Shown here in pieces: positions 17,869 to 26,139 of a stretch of DNA of 64,000 nucleotides; position 1 is the first letter of the stretch, and each line of letters begins with the position of its first letter. The notes under the pieces were generated by a model. That model saw nothing but the letters and a program-made list of their open reading frames with translations. It did not search any database and was not told where the DNA came from. The DNA is taken from contig MVZN01000004.1 in assembly GCA_002069125.1 (NCBI GenBank), forward strand, positions 40,364-104,363, in the 5' to 3' direction. Both the position numbers and the translations under genes were made by a program. This stretch comes from Spirochaetes bacterium ADurb.BinA120. Lineage in GTDB: Bacteria > Spirochaetota > UBA4802 > UBA5368.

Positions 17869-18897
17869 CTCCTCCGGCCTGACAAGTCCGGCGCGCGTAA
17901 GAATACGGAGCGCGTTGAGCGTAACCCATGGATCGCGCGCAAGCCTTCCCCCCCTGCCCGGCATGCCCCGAGACCTCCCCATTGCCGGAAAGCTTCCGTC
18001 GGCATTCTGCGCGGCGAGCATCGCGTTGAACGCTCCGTTCGCCCGCCAGTCGGCGAGGCGTCCCGAGCGCGCAATGGCAATAAGTCCGGAAATCGTATCG
18101 TACTGCAAAAAGACCGGGTACCCGTACCGCGAAAAGCCCGAGCGTCTTCCGCCCGCCACGCAGGCCGCGCCCGCGCCGCGGAAGGGACCCATAAACATCC
18201 GGTTTTCGAGAAAAAACTCGATCGCTCTCCCCGAGGCCTCGGCCGCGACGCCGCGCCGCTCTTCGTATTCCAATAACGCCATGAGGCACTCGAAGCTGGC
18301 GAATACGCAGCTTCCCACCATGCGGTCCTCCTCCCGCGACAGCCCCGAGCCGGCCCTTCTAAGGAGCAGCAATCGAAAGACATCGGCCGTGCCGGCGATG
18401 GGGCAGTGCAGCCATCCGCCGTCATGCCTCTGATGGGACGTTATCCATGCGATGCCCCGCCCGATCGAGTCGTCATCGAAGCCGGCCTCGATGAGCCTGC
18501 GGACCATGGCGCCGGTTACGCATGCCGCCTCCACGGCTGGAGTCCAGTTCATCACGAACCCCCCGGACCCGCCGCGGCACCGCCCGATTAAAAAACCGGC
18601 GGTCTCCCGTACGGCCAACTCTCTCCGGTCATATCCCCGCGCGACGGCCTCGGCGAACCTCCACATGGCGCCCCGCCCGACAAGATCGAAACCACGCCTG
18701 TCGCCAAGCACCCCATCCCGCGCAAGTGAGAAAAAATGTCTGTACTCGTGTGAAGCTCGGAGCCTTTCGTATTCATCGGCTACCGCGCTCTCGCCCAGAA
18801 GCGGCCGCAGGATGTCGCGTGCGCAGAGATGGCGAATCTCCATGCCGCAATCCTCCATAAGCCATTTGATGGGATTCCCATTCAGGTAAGCGCTCAT
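17860..18897 (-). CDS. Terpene-cyclase/prenyltransferase-fold (alpha-alpha toroid) protein
   Basis: 345 residues. Helical repeats of the squalene-hopene-cyclase/prenyltransferase beta-subunit type are visible, with QW-like motifs such as 'GIAWITSHQRHDGGWLHCP' and 'NAMLAAQNADGSFPAMG', and terminal 'DPWVTLNALRILTRAG'. No DxDD cyclase motif is seen and the protein is about half the length of a squalene-hopene cyclase, so it is not a normal cyclase. No signal peptide is present. It overlaps the M23 peptidase stop by 4 bp (ATGA), so it is co-translated with it. Proteins of this fold can bind lipids, sugars or polysaccharides; function unknown. Confidence 0.75.
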   Translation of the reverse strand: MSAYLNGNPIKWLMEDCGMEIRHLCARDILRPLLGESAVADEYERLRASHEYRHFFSLARDGVLGDRRGFDLVGRGAMWRFAEAVARGYDRRELAVRETAGFLIGRCRGGSGGFVMNWTPAVEAACVTGAMVRRLIEAGFDDDSIGRGIAWITSHQRHDGGWLHCPIAGTADVFRLLLLRRAGSGLSREEDRMVGSCVFASFECLMALLEYEERRGVAAEASGRAIEFFLENRMFMGPFRGAGAACVAGGRRSGFSRYGYPVFLQYDTISGLIAIARSGRLADWRANGAFNAMLAAQNADGSFPAMGRSRGMPGRGGRLARDPWVTLNALRILTRAGLVRPEELV

Positions 18898-20642
18898 CTT
18901 AGCACGTACCTTCCGATCAGCTTTTTCATCTCGTTGCCCGCGCCGTCCCTAAGCCAAAGCTCTACCCGGTGAACGCCCTTTGACCAGATCGGATTGTGCC
19001 GGAGTATCTCAATCCGTTGATAATCCGGGTCATAGTCCCATTTGGCCGCCTTCCCGTCGACCAATAGAACTACGGAAGACAGGTCGACCCCGCAGCCGAC
19101 ATCGGAAACATATATATAAAGGGGCCGTTCTGAGGTCAGTGCGGCGGGCGAGGAAAAACGCGCAATCGGAGGGGCGTCGTCGCGAATGAGAAAAAAGCCG
19201 CCGGTACGATAACCGGTATATTTGAACGAGCCGGTTTTCGCGTCAAAAACGCCTCCGGCGTAGGAAAAGCGGCCGGTGGCTGGGCTTATATAGTAGACGC
19301 CCACCTTTCTAGTGTCCTCCCCTGGATAGGAAATCGAGATGTTCATCGGGCGATCCACGCAGAGGTCTTCCGGAAACACCGTGTACACCGGGCTTTTTAT
19401 GGACAAGCCCTTAACCACCAGCTTAAACGGCGGATCCTCCCTAAGCCAAACGCGCTCCGAATAGAACGCGGCCTTTTTATCGAAATAGACCTCGAAAGCC
19501 CCATCGGCGCTATTTATACGAAGCTCCTTCCCCTTTTTAAGATTGGCTTCGGGCCTCCGTACCGGGACGTTCAAGGGGGGACTAACGGCAAGATCGAACT
19601 CGAGCCTGGCGCTGTTGCCGGCGGCATCGCTCGCTATGATCTCAACGCGCGCATTTCGGGCGAGCCGCGTGGTGTCGATACGGCCGGCGTCTCCGGTCCG
19701 GGAATAGAGATAATGCGTATAGCGCGTTCCTCGCGTTTCCGAATAGTCGTAAAAGAGCCCCATGTGATGGGCCTCCTCCCGCCGCATCCGGTCAAATCGC
19801 GTCTCGAACACCGGCCTCCCGTCGAGCTTGAGCTCTATCCTGTATACCGCGAGCCTGCTCGTATATCCCGCGCGATCGGCGGCCGTAACGGAAAAACCGA
19901 GGACGCCCCCCGCAAAGGGAGCTCCGTCTTTGAGCGGCCTGTAAACGCCATCCGGTGTTTTTTTTACTGGGAAGAGCCTCCGCCCCGCCGCTTCACCCTC
20001 CACATGCGAGCGCTCCTCGAGCGCCGCTATGCCGAACTCGAAGATCTCCGGAGGAATATCGTCCTTAACATTAAGGCCATGAACAAGCGGATTTAGGTGA
20101 GCGCCCTTTTCGTCCCGAACTTCGAAATGAAAATGCTCCCTGCCGATTCCGCTGTCGCCCGAAAAGCCTATCAGCTCGCCCCGACACACAGGGATAGCTT
20201 CCTCGCCTAACTCCACCCTGAAATCCACTCTGTCCATAATCTTTTCGGCGAAGCTCGCTATCTCCGGGCGGCCGAGCACCCGATCCGCAAAGCGGTCCAT
20301 GTGGCCGTAAAAGCTCTTCCGCCCGTCGGGGTGGGTAATGAAGATGGCGTAACCGATGCCCCATTTCTGATACATGACAGTGCTTATATACCCGTCATCA
20401 GCAGCAGATATGGCGAACCCCTTCCTTCCGCCGGTGCTCACATCGAGACCCAGATGAAAACGCGAACCTCGCGGTTCGCAGAATGTCCCGGTTATACGCT
20501 GTGGGCGGTCTATTGGCCAAATCAGTGTGCGCTCGGGGGCGGCCGACATCGCCAAAAAAGCGAACGGCGCGGCGAAAACGCATAAAGCCGCCGCTGTACG
20601 GCGGGCGATTGCCATGCGGGAGTGTTTGCGGGCAAAGGGCAT
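18894..20642 (-). CDS. M23-family metallopeptidase with beta-rich C-terminus
   Basis: 582 residues. A hydrophobic N-terminal signal (residues 15-34) is followed by an M23/LytM domain (about 40-200) with the zinc-binding HxxxD (His63, Asp67 in HLGLD) and the HFHFEV motif. The remaining 380 residues are beta-sandwich-like (for example 'LDGRPVFETRFD', 'RIEILRHNPIWSKGVHRVELWLRDGAGNEMKKL'), resembling FN3/Ig-like modules. The enzyme probably cleaves peptidoglycan cross-bridges in the periplasm, with the C-terminal modules positioning it. M10 is an alternative start; neither start has a clear ribosome-binding site. It lies 50 bp after the TPR gene and overlaps the next gene by 4 bp. Confidence 0.88.
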   Translation of the reverse strand: MPFARKHSRMAIARRTAAALCVFAAPFAFLAMSAAPERTLIWPIDRPQRITGTFCEPRGSRFHLGLDVSTGGRKGFAISAADDGYISTVMYQKWGIGYAIFITHPDGRKSFYGHMDRFADRVLGRPEIASFAEKIMDRVDFRVELGEEAIPVCRGELIGFSGDSGIGREHFHFEVRDEKGAHLNPLVHGLNVKDDIPPEIFEFGIAALEERSHVEGEAAGRRLFPVKKTPDGVYRPLKDGAPFAGGVLGFSVTAADRAGYTSRLAVYRIELKLDGRPVFETRFDRMRREEAHHMGLFYDYSETRGTRYTHYLYSRTGDAGRIDTTRLARNARVEIIASDAAGNSARLEFDLAVSPPLNVPVRRPEANLKKGKELRINSADGAFEVYFDKKAAFYSERVWLREDPPFKLVVKGLSIKSPVYTVFPEDLCVDRPMNISISYPGEDTRKVGVYYISPATGRFSYAGGVFDAKTGSFKYTGYRTGGFFLIRDDAPPIARFSSPAALTSERPLYIYVSDVGCGVDLSSVVLLVDGKAAKWDYDPDYQRIEILRHNPIWSKGVHRVELWLRDGAGNEMKKLIGRYVLR

Positions 20643-20691
20643 AGCTGGCGTCGATCGGCAAAGCTATCGGGAAAAGCCGGCTTCCCCTCTC

Positions 20692-21414
20692 CTATCCGCC
20701 CGCAGAGAGGCGCGACAGGTTCCGCCTGACCGCCTCGTTTTCGGGGCCCAGGCGCTCGGCTTTTTTATAGTACTCCAGGGCCTCCTTCCGTTTCCCCATC
20801 CTTTCGAGGCTAAGGCCCATATTGTTTAAAAGCTCCGGAGAGGACGGGGCCGCGGCCAGCGCCGCCGCAAAGGCGGTGTTGGCCTGGGTGAACCTCCCGA
20901 GCCGCATGAGAGTCATTCCGAGCCCGTTATACGCGGCGAAGAACTCCGGGTCGATGGATATCGCCTTTTCGAAGAATTCCTTCGCCTTCCAGTAGCTTCC
21001 CACCCCGTAGGCTGATTTGGCGACCACGTGATAGGCTACAGGGTTCTTCGCTATCGCTAGTGCGCGCTGGGCGAAGGGCTCCGCCTCCCTGTATCTCCCC
21101 ATGTCGGTCAGTAAAAGCCCGAGGTCAATCAGAGGATCTGGCAGGTCCTTCTGGATATCGGCACACCGCCGAAAATGCGCGATGGCGGCTTCGTGATTTC
21201 CCATCTTCCAGTGGTTGTGCGCGGCCAGAAACCTTAGCGCGTAGTTGGGCGAATTCTGCTGGAAATCCCTGTCCACGGATAGCTCCGCGGCGATCATATC
21301 GAGGGATTCCCGGAACTTATTCTCCTGAAACAGCTTTAGCGCCTCGTCGTAGGAGGCAAGGGCCCCGCTCGAAGAGAAGAGGAGAATGAGCGCGCAGTAT
21401 AGCGTTTTTTTCAT
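20692..21414 (-). CDS. Secreted TPR-repeat protein
   Basis: 240 residues. The signal peptide is MKKTLYCALILLFSSSGALA. About five TPR units follow, such as 'PDPLIDLGLLLTDMGRYREAEPFAQRAL', 'FFAAYNGLGMTLMRLGRFTQANTAFAAAL' and 'PELLNNMGLSLERMGKRKEALEYYKKAERL'. TPR arrays mediate protein-protein contacts; location is predicted periplasmic. It lies 50 bp upstream of the M23 peptidase on the same strand and may deliver or regulate it (TPR proteins often adapt cell-wall amidases); that link is inference. It follows ppdK by 57 bp in reverse order, so transcription may read through. Confidence 0.8.
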   Translation of the reverse strand: MKKTLYCALILLFSSSGALASYDEALKLFQENKFRESLDMIAAELSVDRDFQQNSPNYALRFLAAHNHWKMGNHEAAIAHFRRCADIQKDLPDPLIDLGLLLTDMGRYREAEPFAQRALAIAKNPVAYHVVAKSAYGVGSYWKAKEFFEKAISIDPEFFAAYNGLGMTLMRLGRFTQANTAFAAALAAAPSSPELLNNMGLSLERMGKRKEALEYYKKAERLGPENEAVRRNLSRLSAGG

Positions 21415-21471
21415 TGGCTTTCCAGCTCCATTCAGACAGCGGAGAGGGGCCAGCCCCCCTCCGCTATATGG

Positions 21472-24400
21472 TTACTTTTTCACGCCCTTTTTCTTGAGCG
21501 GCTTCTTCGAGGAAGAGACCGTCTTGGCCGGCTTTTTTACCTGTGTCTTCTTCGTCGTGATTTTTTTCGCTGCCGGTTTCGCCGCTCCGGCCCTTTTAGG
21601 TGCCGCTTTCTTCACCGCCCCTGAGGGTTTCGTCTTTCCAACCGCCTTCTTCACTGCGGCGGGCTTCGCCGGCGCGGTTTTCGCCCTCTTTACCGGCTTT
21701 GCGGGTTTCGCTCGTTTCACGGCCTTTATCGGCTTTTTACCGGCCGGCCGAACGGCTGCCTTTTTCACTTTTCCCCCGGCTCTCGCTTCGCGTACTGCCG
21801 CCTGCGCAGCGGCAAGCCGCGCAATAGGCACCCTGAAGGGGGAGCAGCTCACGTAATCCATGCCGACCCTGTGACAGAACTCGACCGACGACGGCTCTCC
21901 TCCGTGCTCGCCACAGATGCCGACCTTCAAATTGGGCCGCGTGCGCCTTCCCCTCTCTATGCCGATTGAGATCAGCTCGCCGATGCCATCCTGATCAAGT
22001 ATCTGGAAGGGATCGGCCGGAAGTATATTCTTCGCGAGATAATCCGGCACAAAACCTCCAATGTCGTCTCTGGAGAACCCGAAGCCCATCTGGGTAAGGT
22101 CGTTGGTGCCGAAGGAGAAGAATTCCGCGGTCCTGGCTATCACTCCCGCCGCCAGCGCCGCCCTTGGAATCTCTATCATGGTGCCGAACATATAGTCTAT
22201 GTCTTTCACGCCGTATTTGGCCCGGACCTCGGCGGCAACCGCGTCCACAATCGCCTTCTGGTGATCGAGCTCCGCCCTGGTGCTCACCACCGGGACCATT
22301 ATCTCCGGCTCGACCTTTTTGCCCTCCCGCGCAAGCTCGACCGCCGCTTCGAGGATCGCGCGTACCTGCATCTCGGTGATCTCCGGATATGTAATGCCAA
22401 GGCGCACGCCCCTGTGCCCCATCATGGGGTTGGACTCGTGAAGAGCGTCCGCGCGCCTGGCAAGCTCCTCCATGGATATGCCGAGTCCCTGCGCCAGCCG
22501 CTCGCGCTCGTCTTCGTGGTTCGGAACGAATTCGTGCAGCGGCGGGTCCAGAAGCCTTATGGTGACGGGCAGCCCGTTCATTTCATCCAGCGTGGCCTTG
22601 AAATCCTTTTTGACGAAAGGATAAAGCTCGTCCAGCGCGGCCCTTCTCTCCCTTTCGTCCTTGGACATGATCATACGCCTCAGGAAAAAGAGGAGCTTTT
22701 CGGAGTCTTTGCCATAGAACATATGCTCGGTCCTGAAAAGGCCTATGCCCTCCGCCCCGAAGGCGCGCGCCTTGGCCGCGTCAGCCGGGGTATCGGCGTT
22801 CGTCCTTACCTTCAGCCGGCGCCGCGCGTCCACGAGCTTCATGAAGCCCATAAAGCGGGGGTTCTCTGTCGAATCCATCATTGCCAGCCTGCCCTCGTAC
22901 ACATAACCACGTGTGCCGTTCAGCGTCAGGTAGTCCCCCTCCTGGAAGGTATGGCCGTCAACGCGCAGGGTCTTAGAGTGCACATCGACATTCAGCGCCC
23001 CGCAACCCACGATGCAGCATTTGCCCCAGCCGCGGGCCACGAGCGCAGCATGCGAGGTCATCCCCCCCCTGGCCGTCAGAATGCCGATCGCCGCCCGCAT
23101 CCCCTCCACGTCCTCTGGATTTGTCTCCTCGCGCACCAATATCACGCCCTTCCCCTGCCGCTCCCACTCGACGGCGTCCTTCGCGGTAAACACGATCTGC
23201 CCGGAGGCTCCGCCCGGCCCTGCGGGGAGCCCTCTGGCGATCACGGTCGATTGCTTCTCGGCTGCCGGGTCCACAATCGGGTGCAGAAGCTCGTCGAGCT
23301 GCGTCGGCGAAACGCGCATAATCGCCTCGTCGGAGTTGATTAGCTTTTCCTCCAGCATGTCCATCGCCATGTTCAGCGCCGCCGTTCCGGTGCGCTTTCC
23401 TACGCGGCATTGGAGCATCCACAGACGCCCTTCCTGTATGGTGAACTCTATGTCCTGCATGTCCCTGTAGTGTTTCTCGAGCTTCGCGCGATATCCGTCG
23501 AGCTCACGGTAAACCTCCGGCATCGCGGTCTGGAGCGAATGGAGGTGCCTGTTCTGCTCGCCCTTTGTCTCCTCGTTGAGAGGATTCGGAGTGCGAATGC
23601 CGGCCACCACGTCCTCGCCCTGGGCGTTGACCAGCCACTCGCCGTAGAAGTGGTTATCGCCGTTGGCGGGGTTACGCGAGAAGGCCACGCCCGTCGCGGA
23701 GCCCTCCCCCATATTACCGAACACCATGGCCTGTACGTTTACGGCGGTTCCCCAATCGTCCGGAATCCCCTCTATTCGCCTATACGCAATAGCGCGCTTG
23801 CCGTTCCACGATGCAAACACGGCCCCTATCGCGCCCCATATCTGCTCAAGGGCGTTGTCCGGGAAGTCCCTGCCCAATACCTCCCGCACCCGCGCGCGGA
23901 AGTTATCGCAGAGGGCCTTGAGGTCGGATTCGTCAATGTCCGCGTCAGTGGCGTATCCCTTGCGCTCCTTCAGTTCGTGCAGCATGCGGTCCAACTGGAC
24001 CCTGATGCCCCTTCCCTCCCCGGGCTCGAGGCCCGCGGCCTTTTCCATCACCACGTCCGAGTACATCATGATGAGGCGTCGGTAGGCGTCGTAGACAAAG
24101 CGGGCGTTGCCGGTCTTTTTAATCATGCCCGGGATGGTCGCCGAGCAGAGCCCCACATTGAGCACCGTCTCCATCATTCCGGGCATGGAGGCACGGGCGC
24201 CCGAGCGGACCGAAAGCAGAAGCGGGTTCTCGGAATCGCCGAAACTGGCCCCCATTATCCGCTCCACCTTTTCCAGCGCGTCGAGCACCTCACGCTCCAG
24301 ACCCGCCGGGTACTTGCCGTTATTCGCATAGTATTCATTGCATACTTCGGTGGTGATGGTGAAGCCCGCGGGAACCGGAATCCCTATCTGGCACATCTCG

Positions 24401-24492
24401 GCCAGATTGGCCCCCTTCCCTCCGAGGAGATTTTTCATGTCCGCTCTTCCGTCGGCCTTTTTTCCTCCGAAAAAATACACTCTCTTCGCCAT
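21472..24492 (-). CDS. ppdK: Pyruvate phosphate dikinase with histone-H1-like C-terminal tail
   Basis: 1006 residues. Residues 1-907 are a complete PPDK: ATP-grasp domain (GGKGANLAEM, VRSGARASMPGM), phosphohistidine domain with His481 in GGMTSHAA, and PEP/pyruvate TIM barrel with CGEHGGEPSSVEFC. It interconverts pyruvate, ATP and Pi with PEP, AMP and PPi. Residues 908-1006 are an unrelated tail built almost only of Lys, Ala, Pro, Val and Thr, with KPAK/KKAA-type repeats, like bacterial histone-H1-like proteins. Family members normally end near residue 900. AAAGGAG precedes the ATG. The tail could bind nucleic acid or polyphosphate or be an assembly feature; the frame runs without interruption into it. 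In glycolysis of anaerobes the enzyme often replaces pyruvate kinase. Confidence 0.96.
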   Translation of the reverse strand: MAKRVYFFGGKKADGRADMKNLLGGKGANLAEMCQIGIPVPAGFTITTEVCNEYYANNGKYPAGLEREVLDALEKVERIMGASFGDSENPLLLSVRSGARASMPGMMETVLNVGLCSATIPGMIKKTGNARFVYDAYRRLIMMYSDVVMEKAAGLEPGEGRGIRVQLDRMLHELKERKGYATDADIDESDLKALCDNFRARVREVLGRDFPDNALEQIWGAIGAVFASWNGKRAIAYRRIEGIPDDWGTAVNVQAMVFGNMGEGSATGVAFSRNPANGDNHFYGEWLVNAQGEDVVAGIRTPNPLNEETKGEQNRHLHSLQTAMPEVYRELDGYRAKLEKHYRDMQDIEFTIQEGRLWMLQCRVGKRTGTAALNMAMDMLEEKLINSDEAIMRVSPTQLDELLHPIVDPAAEKQSTVIARGLPAGPGGASGQIVFTAKDAVEWERQGKGVILVREETNPEDVEGMRAAIGILTARGGMTSHAALVARGWGKCCIVGCGALNVDVHSKTLRVDGHTFQEGDYLTLNGTRGYVYEGRLAMMDSTENPRFMGFMKLVDARRRLKVRTNADTPADAAKARAFGAEGIGLFRTEHMFYGKDSEKLLFFLRRMIMSKDERERRAALDELYPFVKKDFKATLDEMNGLPVTIRLLDPPLHEFVPNHEDERERLAQGLGISMEELARRADALHESNPMMGHRGVRLGITYPEITEMQVRAILEAAVELAREGKKVEPEIMVPVVSTRAELDHQKAIVDAVAAEVRAKYGVKDIDYMFGTMIEIPRAALAAGVIARTAEFFSFGTNDLTQMGFGFSRDDIGGFVPDYLAKNILPADPFQILDQDGIGELISIGIERGRRTRPNLKVGICGEHGGEPSSVEFCHRVGMDYVSCSPFRVPIARLAAAQAAVREARAGGKVKKAAVRPAGKKPIKAVKRAKPAKPVKRAKTAPAKPAAVKKAVGKTKPSGAVKKAAPKRAGAAKPAAKKITTKKTQVKKPAKTVSSSKKPLKKKGVKK

Positions 24493-24599
24493 TTTGACTC
24501 TCCTTTATCTTTGTGAATGATCGGAGACGCCGCACTGTACGGGAAGCGCGCCCTCTTCACCGCCGCATGGCGTTTCCGTTCGAGATTCCGATAAAGCCG

Positions 24600-24616
24600 G
24601 GGCGCAGCCGGCGCCC
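24600..24616 (-). terminator. Possible terminator after rhomboid gene
   Basis: GGGCGC and GCGCCC pair around a 5-base loop, followed on the minus strand by CGGCTTTAT. It is GC-rich with a short T stretch, between the rhomboid stop (24656) and the ppdK start. Confidence 0.35.
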
Positions 24617-24655
24617 GACGGTTAATACAATACCCGAAAGATCAAATTGTAAAGA

Positions 24656-25606
24656 TTAATTTTCCATGAGCCGCTTTACCTCCCGGACGAAGCAGGCGTC
24701 CGCGTCCTCGCAATCCGCGCAGTACTTATCATCAATATTGTAATCCACATCCCCGCATCCGGGAGAGGCGCCATCCTTCATGATCGCCAGGTATTTTATA
24801 TATTGAATCTCGTCGTCGGAAAGGGCGGCCGGCCCGCCATTTTTCAGGCGGACCAAAATATCCCTCTGCCTGGCCCGCTCGGCCTGGACCTCCCGGCCGG
24901 GGCCGGGTTTCGGCGCGTTTTCAGCCGCCCGGTACTCCTTCCGCGCTGAGCGTATTTTTGCCCTGAAACTAATGCCCTTGCGTCTGGCCACGAGAAAATA
25001 GACGATGCCGAAAAACAGCCCCCCGAGATGCCCGATATGCGAGATGCTGCTGTTGCCTCCGAAGAGTTCGAGATAGAGCTCGAGGAGTCCATAGAGCATG
25101 ACGAGGTACTTCGCCTTGATGGGAACGAAGAAGAAGAGCAGAATCTCGGCGTTAGGGTACAGCACGCCGAATGCGAGAAGAAGCCCAAATACGGCCCCCG
25201 ACGCGCCGATGGTCGGGATGTTATACGCGACGCTCTGCGAGATGAGATTTATCACGAGGATGGAAAGCCCCGCACCGGCTCCGCAGAACAAATAGTAACC
25301 GAGAAATCTTTTGCTTCCCCACTCCTGCTCGATCGGCGTGCCGAAGATAAGCAGGGCGTACATGTTGAAAAAGATATGAAAAAATCCCGAAGTGCTGTGC
25401 AGGAACATGTACGAGACGATCTGCCAGACGAAGCCCCTCTCCACCACCAGGGCCGGAGTGAGCCCCAGATAATAGGTGAGAACCGACATGGAATAGGGGG
25501 ACCGGTCCGCGGCCGTGAGGATCTGGAAAACGTAAGCGATCACGTTGGCGATTATGAGCTTCAGCACCCATCCGCGATAGGAGGGTGCGCTTTCTGGGGC
25601 TTTCAT
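24656..25606 (-). CDS. Rhomboid-family intramembrane serine protease with Cys-rich tail
   Basis: 316 residues from ATG 25606, which has GGGA at 7 nt; a GTG at 25612 is two codons upstream. Six TM helices are visible. The catalytic pair is Ser136 in GASGAVFG and His193 in HLGG, and WxxxS/YMFLHS plus HIFFNMYAL match TM2 of rhomboids. Rhomboids cleave membrane proteins within the bilayer. After the membrane part a basic linker leads to a 60-residue soluble tail with four cysteines (SPGCGDVDY, DKYCADCEDADACF), which suggests a metal site or disulphides and is not part of the core fold. It is followed by a possible terminator and then ppdK. Confidence 0.9.
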   Translation of the reverse strand: MKAPESAPSYRGWVLKLIIANVIAYVFQILTAADRSPYSMSVLTYYLGLTPALVVERGFVWQIVSYMFLHSTSGFFHIFFNMYALLIFGTPIEQEWGSKRFLGYYLFCGAGAGLSILVINLISQSVAYNIPTIGASGAVFGLLLAFGVLYPNAEILLFFFVPIKAKYLVMLYGLLELYLELFGGNSSISHIGHLGGLFFGIVYFLVARRKGISFRAKIRSARKEYRAAENAPKPGPGREVQAERARQRDILVRLKNGGPAALSDDEIQYIKYLAIMKDGASPGCGDVDYNIDDKYCADCEDADACFVREVKRLMEN

Positions 25607-25686
25607 CGGCACATCCCGGCTTTTTGATCAACTGCGGTCATTATGTCCAAACAGGTACGCTAAACGCACGGGGGCATTCCGTAAAG

Positions 25687-26019
25687 TCATTTTTTGAACT
25701 GAGGGCATATTTCGGACGAGCCCGGCCGGAAATCCGCGCATACACGGGGGCGAACCTCGTAAATAGCGCACGAATGAACCCCGTCCCTCCACTCGAGAAA
25801 CGGGCAATGGCGAAGCTCTCGCCCGTCGCGCGCGGATATCAGGTGATCGCCCATCCAGACCGCCCGCTCCCTGTCCATGATGTGAAGGATGTCCGTCCGC
25901 CCCGCGCGTTCCCACATCCTAAAGTCATCCTCGCTCGCGCAGGCTATCATATCGGCAAGGCAGCAGGTGCCGCACCTGACACACACGGGCTCCTCATCGC
26001 GCCCAACCTCATCGGCCAT
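25687..26019 (-). CDS. YkgJ-type CxxCxxCC-domain protein
   Basis: 110 residues from the ATG at 26019. The frame is open to 26298, but that upstream part overlaps dsbD on the other strand and is not family-like. The N-terminus holds CVRCGTCC, and further cysteines follow in 'RHCPFLEWRDGVHSCAIYEVRPRVCADF' and near the C-terminus (SEIC). These are the eight-cysteine pattern of the YkgJ/UPF0153 family, predicted to bind zinc or an iron-sulphur cluster. Function is unknown. It lies between rhomboid and the divergent dsbD gene, with a 120-bp spacer containing the dsbD start region. Confidence 0.8.
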   Translation of the reverse strand: MADEVGRDEEPVCVRCGTCCLADMIACASEDDFRMWERAGRTDILHIMDRERAVWMGDHLISARDGRELRHCPFLEWRDGVHSCAIYEVRPRVCADFRPGSSEICPQFKK

Positions 26020-26139
26020 AGAATCATGGTATTCCCCCGATTTATTTCTGTCAAAGACGATTTCAACGCGTACTTTAGGCTTGAAAAAGCGCACAGCCTG
26101 TAAGATACAGCAATCATGTCCGCTATTCGAGGTAGAACA

